Part shown: piece after piece, positions 6,598-10,316 of the stretch
Position numbering within the stretch: position 1 is the stretch's first letter
Layout: every line of letters begins with the position of its first letter
NCBI GenBank assembly: GCA_018648945.1
Contig: JABGQJ010000235.1
Location: 1 to 10,316 of the forward strand
Length of the DNA stretch: 10,316 nucleotides
Direction: 5' to 3'
From: Victivallales bacterium
Lineage (GTDB): Bacteria; Verrucomicrobiota; Lentisphaeria; Oligosphaerales; Lenti-02
Translations under genes and position numbers: made by a program
Notes under the pieces: generated by a model
What the model was told of the DNA's origin: nothing
The model's input: only the letters and a program-made list of their open reading frames with translations
Database searches by the model: none

Positions 6598-7902
6598 TCA
6601 CGATTCAGCTCGGCCCGGCAGATCCCAGCGGGTCCAGACCAGCCCGCAGTTCTTGTCTTCGGCAGAGGTGCGCTGGTAGGAAACGGTGAAAAGTCTCCCG
6701 TCTGGAAGCTCCACCGATGCAGGATAGCCATGGTCACGCGGCGGGGCTTGGTCTTCGAGGATCCAGTCCGACTCCCACGTTGCGCCGTCGTCCCAACTGA
6801 TCATCGCCCGGTTCCCCAACGGCTCGGTGCGATAGGAGTAGACACAGACGAGTGCCCCGGTGGAATGGCGGACAAGGTGCGGCGGCGAACCATTGACCCC
6901 GAGGTACTTCGCTGCCGACCAAGTCTTGCCACCGTCGCTGGACTCGGTCTGGAACATCGTGAAGTTACTGTATCTGTCATGCTCCTTGTTGACGTAGCGC
7001 AGCAGGCCAATGATCTCTCCTGATGGCAACTCAACTGCGTGTGGTTCACAGAAGTGGTCGGGATCACTATCATCTGGGAACGGCACCCGACCGGCTTCCA
7101 CCCAGGTCTTCCCTTCATCGTCGCTTACCACTGCGCCAACGTAATTGGTGACTTCCCGACCCGGCACAAAATGCCCTTTGCCAAGGTAGAACAGCCGGCC
7201 GCTCCGCAACCGAATCGGGCCATGGGGAGCGCTGACCGGAAGCCGCACCGGATCGCCCCAAGCTTCTCCGTCAACGCTGACCCGGACCCATGACCCTTTC
7301 CACTTCTCCACCACCTCATCCGACCAGGTGGCAAAGACATCCTCCCACCGTTTCTGTTCCTCGTCCGAGAGGCCATAGGCATTTCGCGCCCACTCATAGT
7401 GCCTGCGGATATCACTGGAGAACCAGGAGAGGAGCAGCTTGTTACCGCCCAGGCTCAGCAACCCGCAATCGCGATCGTCGAGCGGGGAGTTGTTGACAAC
7501 TCTCGGATGGCTCCAAGTCTGGCCGTTGTCCTTGCTCTGGGTGACTACGGATTTTCCCCAGGGGCACACGTGATCAAAGCGGAACCCGCTGGCTGCCACA
7601 AACAGGACACCGTCATCGGTTCGGGCAATGCTTGGCCAGCCGAAATAGCCATACCTTTCCTTTGGCAATGCGCAGACAATGCCATGGTCGGCTACGACTT
7701 TCCTCGCAATTCGTTTGGTACCACTCACATCCACTCCCACTTCCTGTTGTGCCCCAGTCTCCTGATCGGGAGATTGGGCACGGGCTTTCGGTGGCGAGAC
7801 CATGGATAGCATGCCACCTCCCTGGGCCATTTTCCACAACGCCGGATCCGTCCCGGCCCGAATGAGCGGAAGAGCTATGATCGCCATAGGCAAGCCGACC
7901 AT
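6598..7902 (-). CDS. Sialidase-like Asp-box (BNR repeat) beta-propeller protein
   Basis: The frame holds 434 residues from ATG 7902. Four Asp boxes (S-x-D-x-G-x-T-W) lie at 123-130, 260-267, 321-328 and 369-376, with a degenerate fifth at 209-215. They mark the turns of a six-bladed propeller as in GH33 sialidases and relatives. CEPHAVELPSG (Glu286), GLLR (Arg302), PPHLVRHSTGALVCVYSYR (Arg345, Arg358) and HGYPASVELPDG match the family annotated 'exo-alpha-sialidase/BNR repeat-like'. The usual FRIP motif is absent; its place is taken by YGYFGWPSIART near 84-94. Sialic acid is therefore not assured as substrate, and other terminal sugars are possible. The start is uncertain. ATG 7902 has no ribosome site but gives a hydrophobic segment and an ARA-Q cleavage-like site near 42. 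An internal ATG at residue 31 has GGGAGGT before it but would remove the export signal. Confidence 0.78.
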   Translation of the reverse strand: MVGLPMAIIALPLIRAGTDPALWKMAQGGGMLSMVSPPKARAQSPDQETGAQQEVGVDVSGTKRIARKVVADHGIVCALPKERYGYFGWPSIARTDDGVLFVAASGFRFDHVCPWGKSVVTQSKDNGQTWSHPRVVNNSPLDDRDCGLLSLGGNKLLLSWFSSDIRRHYEWARNAYGLSDEEQKRWEDVFATWSDEVVEKWKGSWVRVSVDGEAWGDPVRLPVSAPHGPIRLRSGRLFYLGKGHFVPGREVTNYVGAVVSDDEGKTWVEAGRVPFPDDSDPDHFCEPHAVELPSGEIIGLLRYVNKEHDRYSNFTMFQTESSDGGKTWSAAKYLGVNGSPPHLVRHSTGALVCVYSYRTEPLGNRAMISWDDGATWESDWILEDQAPPRDHGYPASVELPDGRLFTVSYQRTSAEDKNCGLVWTRWDLPGRAES

Positions 7903-8006
7903 GCGGAGCTACAGTTGACCGAGCACATTCGTCCTTTGAGGGAGTCGGGAACTGACTTAGCCGAGACGGGGTTGGGATCTGGACAGTACGTTGGAGCTGC
8001 CACCAC

Positions 8007-8768
8007 ATGCCAAAGAGACCTTTACCGGCGATCGCGCAGGATCTCGCTGATCCTGACTCCATGATCGCCCGGACGTTGCGGTCCCTGAAAATCCCCCGGG
8101 GGCCATTCGATCCGGATGGTAGCTACACACATACGTATGCCGATGGGACTGCCTTCTCCCGCCGACACGTGGCGGGTGAGGTGACGATCCGCCGTGAAGC
8201 GGGTGGGCGACTCCATATCGAAGCCTATCGAAGGACGCCGGACAGGACTCACAGCTATTACACGATCGCCGATCTCACGTGCCGCGACGATGAGCTCAGC
8301 ACGCCAGATTCGTGGGAGGTGGAATCGAAAATCGCGGAGAAGGCCGACGGCCCGGCATACCTGAATTCGGGGCTGAAGAAGCGGGCAGAGGTCGAGAATG
8401 GCGTGCTGAACCTCCTGGAAGGGAAGTCCCGGCACACCTTCAAGCTGCCCGGCAGATACACCTGCAAGCTGTGCCTCCTGGATGCAGTCCAACGTCTGCC
8501 AAAGCTCGGCACGAAAGAGGTGCACTTCACCCTGATCGACGAGTATGACCAGATCTGCCCCGAGCAGACCCTTCGTCTTCGAGGCAAGACCGAGGCCGCC
8601 GTCAAGGGTGGTGTAGTCGATGTGTACCTATACGACCACATTGGGACCGCTACGGTGCCCGGCACGTATTGTGTCGACGCCTCCGGCCGCCTGCTGGTCT
8701 ACGTGGCCGGAATACAGGCGCTAATCCTCTCAGGCGAAAACGGCGACAAGACAGGATATACCAAGTGA
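8007..8768 (+). CDS. Protein of unknown function translationally coupled to the sulfatase
   Basis: The protein has 253 residues. GGAG (7993-7996) lies 10 bases before the ATG at 8007, and no other start is available in frame up to the stop at 7953. There is no signal peptide or membrane segment: the N-terminus reads MPKRPLPAIAQDLADPD. The body is rich in beta-strand patterns (HVAGEVTIRREAGGRLHIEAYRR, then KEVHFTLIDEYDQ). It ends with a VDVYLYDHIG...PGTYCVDASGRLLVYVAG segment, which recalls beta-barrel or clam-like domains of unknown function where a '(Y/W)xVDxxGRLL' signature closes the fold. I cannot assign a family. Its TGA (8766-8768) overlaps the GTG start of the sulfatase by four bases, so the two are translated together. 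A role tied to sulfatase substrate handling or folding is inference only. Confidence 0.7.
   Translation: MPKRPLPAIAQDLADPDSMIARTLRSLKIPRGPFDPDGSYTHTYADGTAFSRRHVAGEVTIRREAGGRLHIEAYRRTPDRTHSYYTIADLTCRDDELSTPDSWEVESKIAEKADGPAYLNSGLKKRAEVENGVLNLLEGKSRHTFKLPGRYTCKLCLLDAVQRLPKLGTKEVHFTLIDEYDQICPEQTLRLRGKTEAAVKGGVVDVYLYDHIGTATVPGTYCVDASGRLLVYVAGIQALILSGENGDKTGYTK
8753..8768 (+). promoter_or_regulatory. Ribosome site and GTGA overlap that set the sulfatase start
   Basis: AGGA (8753-8756) is 8 bases before GTG (8765-8767), whose last two bases and the next A form the TGA stop of the upstream gene. The ATG at 8786 has no ribosome site in front of it. The overlap indicates termination-reinitiation coupling of the two genes and argues for the GTG as start. 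Confidence 0.6.
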
Positions 8769-10270
8769 CCAGCGATCGGTTCGACATGGACAGAAGACGT
8801 CTGATCAAAACCTCGGGTGTCGTTGCGGCAGCGTCCACGTTGCCAGTGACCGTGAGTGCCCAAGTAGCCCGGGCCGGGAAGAAGCCCAACATACTCATCG
8901 CGATCTGCGACCAGATGGTCCTCGACGCGATCTCCGCCTACCGGCGGCATTTCGACCACAAGGCATACCTGTGCCATTGGGTCGACACGCCAAACCTGGA
9001 TGAACTGGTGGCCAACGGCGTGTCGTTCACCGAATCGCACACCCCGAATCCCGTCTGTTGCCCGGCCCGGGCCAGCATCTTCACGGGACGCTATGCAATG
9101 GAGACTGGCGTGATCTACAACAACGTCGGCATCGACCGGAAGCTGCCGAACATGGGCCAGTGGTTTGAGGCGCACTCCGGCTACGACCGCGTCTACTGCG
9201 GGAAATGGCACGCCGGCGGGCCGTGGAACAACCCCACGATCAGCGGCGGCAAGAAGATCCCAGGATTCGATACGCTGCCGAACGGCCCGGACATCTGGGG
9301 GCGGGACATGGACTACGGGGTGTCGAGCAGCGTCGAAGCCTATGTCCGCAACCATGTGGACGACAATCCCTTCCTGGCAGTTGCCGGGTTCATGGATCCC
9401 CACGACATCTGTTTCTGGGGAGGGCGCCTGGCAAGCGGGCAGGCGCGCAAGACGGACTTCTTCCGTCTCCAGGGAGATCTCCCGGTTCTCCCACCCAACC
9501 AGAAGTACCAGTTCGACGAGATTTGGCGGCAACCCAGCGGCCTCTCCGACATGCAGTGGCGAAACTACATCTACGACTACTGCCGGATGGTCGAGCGCCT
9601 CGATCGCAACGTCGGCCGACTCCTGCGTGCCGTGCGCGACCGCGGCGACGACACGGTCATCATCTTCACCGCCGACCACGGTGACGGTGTGGGACGGCAC
9701 TCGCGTATATCAAAATGGCATCCCTACGAGGAGTCGGTCAAGGTTCCACTTATCGTCTACGGCCCCAAGTTCGGGATCCGCAGGAACGTCCTCGACACAA
9801 CCCACCTCGTCACCGGCGTCGATATCATGACAACAGTGTGCGACTACGCGGGGATCAAGCCGCCGCCGAAGAGCCGAGGTCTCAGCCTGCGCCCGCTGCT
9901 CGAGGGAAAACCCACAGAGTGGCGCACGAGCGTTTTCATAGAGCTCAGGAGGGTTGGCCGAGTCATCCGCACCGCTCAATACAAGTACGTGATGAGCTAC
10001 CAGCCTGCGCCCGGACCGCCCGCCAAAGCCAAATCAGCGGCGTTTGTGTCGAGGGATACTGGCAAGCCAGCCGAGTTCCGCCAAGGCGAAGGGGATCGCC
10101 TGAAACGGATCGACAAAGTCATGCTCTTCGACATGAAGAAGGACCCCTGGGAGACTGTGAACCTGGCGGGAGACCCCAAGTTCCGAGACGTCATCGCCCG
10201 GCATGAGGCCATCCTGCGCGACGAGTATGAGGCCCACATCGTGCCAGGGCACGAGTTCATTCGCAAGTAG
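8765..10270 (+). CDS. Tat-exported type I sulfatase (formylglycine-dependent)
   Basis: The protein has 501 residues from GTG 8765, or 494 if translation begins at ATG 8786. It hydrolyses a sulfate ester outside the cytoplasm. A twin-arginine signal DRRRLIK (9-15) and a hydrophobic Ala-rich stretch show export in the folded state. The alkaline-phosphatase-fold core follows. Asp49 lies in ILIAICDQM, where the usual second Asp is Gln50, as in several sulfatase subfamilies. The signature CCPARASIFTGR has Cys98 as the residue converted to formylglycine; it fits CxPxR, with Ala where Ser is usual. GKWH has Lys147 and His149, DPHD has His213, TADHGD has Asp304 and His305, and SKWHPYEES has Lys317. 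Length is normal. Substrate cannot be read from sequence. No formylglycine-generating enzyme is in the window, so activation depends on one elsewhere. Confidence 0.92.
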   Translation: MTSDRFDMDRRRLIKTSGVVAAASTLPVTVSAQVARAGKKPNILIAICDQMVLDAISAYRRHFDHKAYLCHWVDTPNLDELVANGVSFTESHTPNPVCCPARASIFTGRYAMETGVIYNNVGIDRKLPNMGQWFEAHSGYDRVYCGKWHAGGPWNNPTISGGKKIPGFDTLPNGPDIWGRDMDYGVSSSVEAYVRNHVDDNPFLAVAGFMDPHDICFWGGRLASGQARKTDFFRLQGDLPVLPPNQKYQFDEIWRQPSGLSDMQWRNYIYDYCRMVERLDRNVGRLLRAVRDRGDDTVIIFTADHGDGVGRHSRISKWHPYEESVKVPLIVYGPKFGIRRNVLDTTHLVTGVDIMTTVCDYAGIKPPPKSRGLSLRPLLEGKPTEWRTSVFIELRRVGRVIRTAQYKYVMSYQPAPGPPAKAKSAAFVSRDTGKPAEFRQGEGDRLKRIDKVMLFDMKKDPWETVNLAGDPKFRDVIARHEAILRDEYEAHIVPGHEFIRK

Positions 10271-10316
10271 CCAAGCCACGTCATATCATCGATGCGTGAT
10301 GCGCTCGCCAAGCGCG

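Noticed and set aside
7903..8006. Sigma70-like promoter around TTGACC at 7914-7919
   Set aside because: No acceptable -10 element lies 16-18 bases downstream.
8786..8788. ATG as the sulfatase start
   Set aside because: It has no ribosome site, whereas the GTG at 8765 has AGGA at 8-base spacing and overlaps the upstream stop. It remains possible, because the Tat motif is intact from either start.
8699..9700. Minus-strand open frame of 333 codons opposite the sulfatase
   Set aside because: It lies wholly over the sulfatase and its upstream partner, has no signal or motif, and is explained by high GC at third positions on the other strand.
1..10316. CRISPR array, tRNA, rRNA, riboswitch, transposase or attachment site
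   Set aside because: No regularly spaced direct repeats, no cloverleaf or rRNA-like segments, no known leader motif and no transposase-like frame were found by reading both strands.

Overview
The window reads as a GC-rich (roughly 60% or more by eye) bacterial chromosome segment made almost entirely of exported degradative enzymes and exported proteins of unknown role. The mix is a ThuA-like domain protein, an SGNH-type esterase with beta-sandwich tails, a metzincin-type protease carrying an NPCBM carbohydrate-binding module, a sialidase-like Asp-box protein and a Tat-exported type I sulfatase. Together with palindromic intergenic elements, this is typical of the Planctomycetota and related PVC or marine/soil polysaccharide degraders. 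The phylum is inferred from gene content and repeat style; no marker gene is present.

Layout: 1-448 (-) is the N-terminal part of a secreted ThuA-like protein that runs off the left edge. 449-955 has no convincing gene and holds four hairpins, one of them a perfect 8-bp stem closed by a GCGA loop. 956-1279 (-) is a small protein with two membrane segments. 1280-1707 holds a hairpin and a possible decayed 3' gene end on the minus strand. 1708-3473 (+) is the SGNH esterase, split by a one-base frameshift near 3288. 3553-5298 (+) is the protease with NPCBM, probably in the same operon. 5299-5426 is the convergent gap with a hairpin. 5427-6356 (-) is an exported protein of unknown function. 6598-7902 (-) is the sialidase-like protein. 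8007-8768 (+) is an unknown protein whose stop overlaps, as GTGA, the start of the sulfatase at 8765-10270 (+).

How the genes may work together (inference): esterase, protease with glycan-binding module, sialidase-like hydrolase and sulfatase are the activities needed to strip acyl groups, peptide, terminal sugars and sulfate from a sulfated or acylated glycoconjugate such as mucin-like or algal material. No transporter, regulator, SusC/D pair, RNA gene, CRISPR array or transposase is visible. This is therefore a loose cluster of hydrolases rather than a complete utilisation locus. No clearly unprecedented system is evident. The best candidates for something new are the unknown protein translationally coupled to the sulfatase, and the structured intergenic region at about 700-940.
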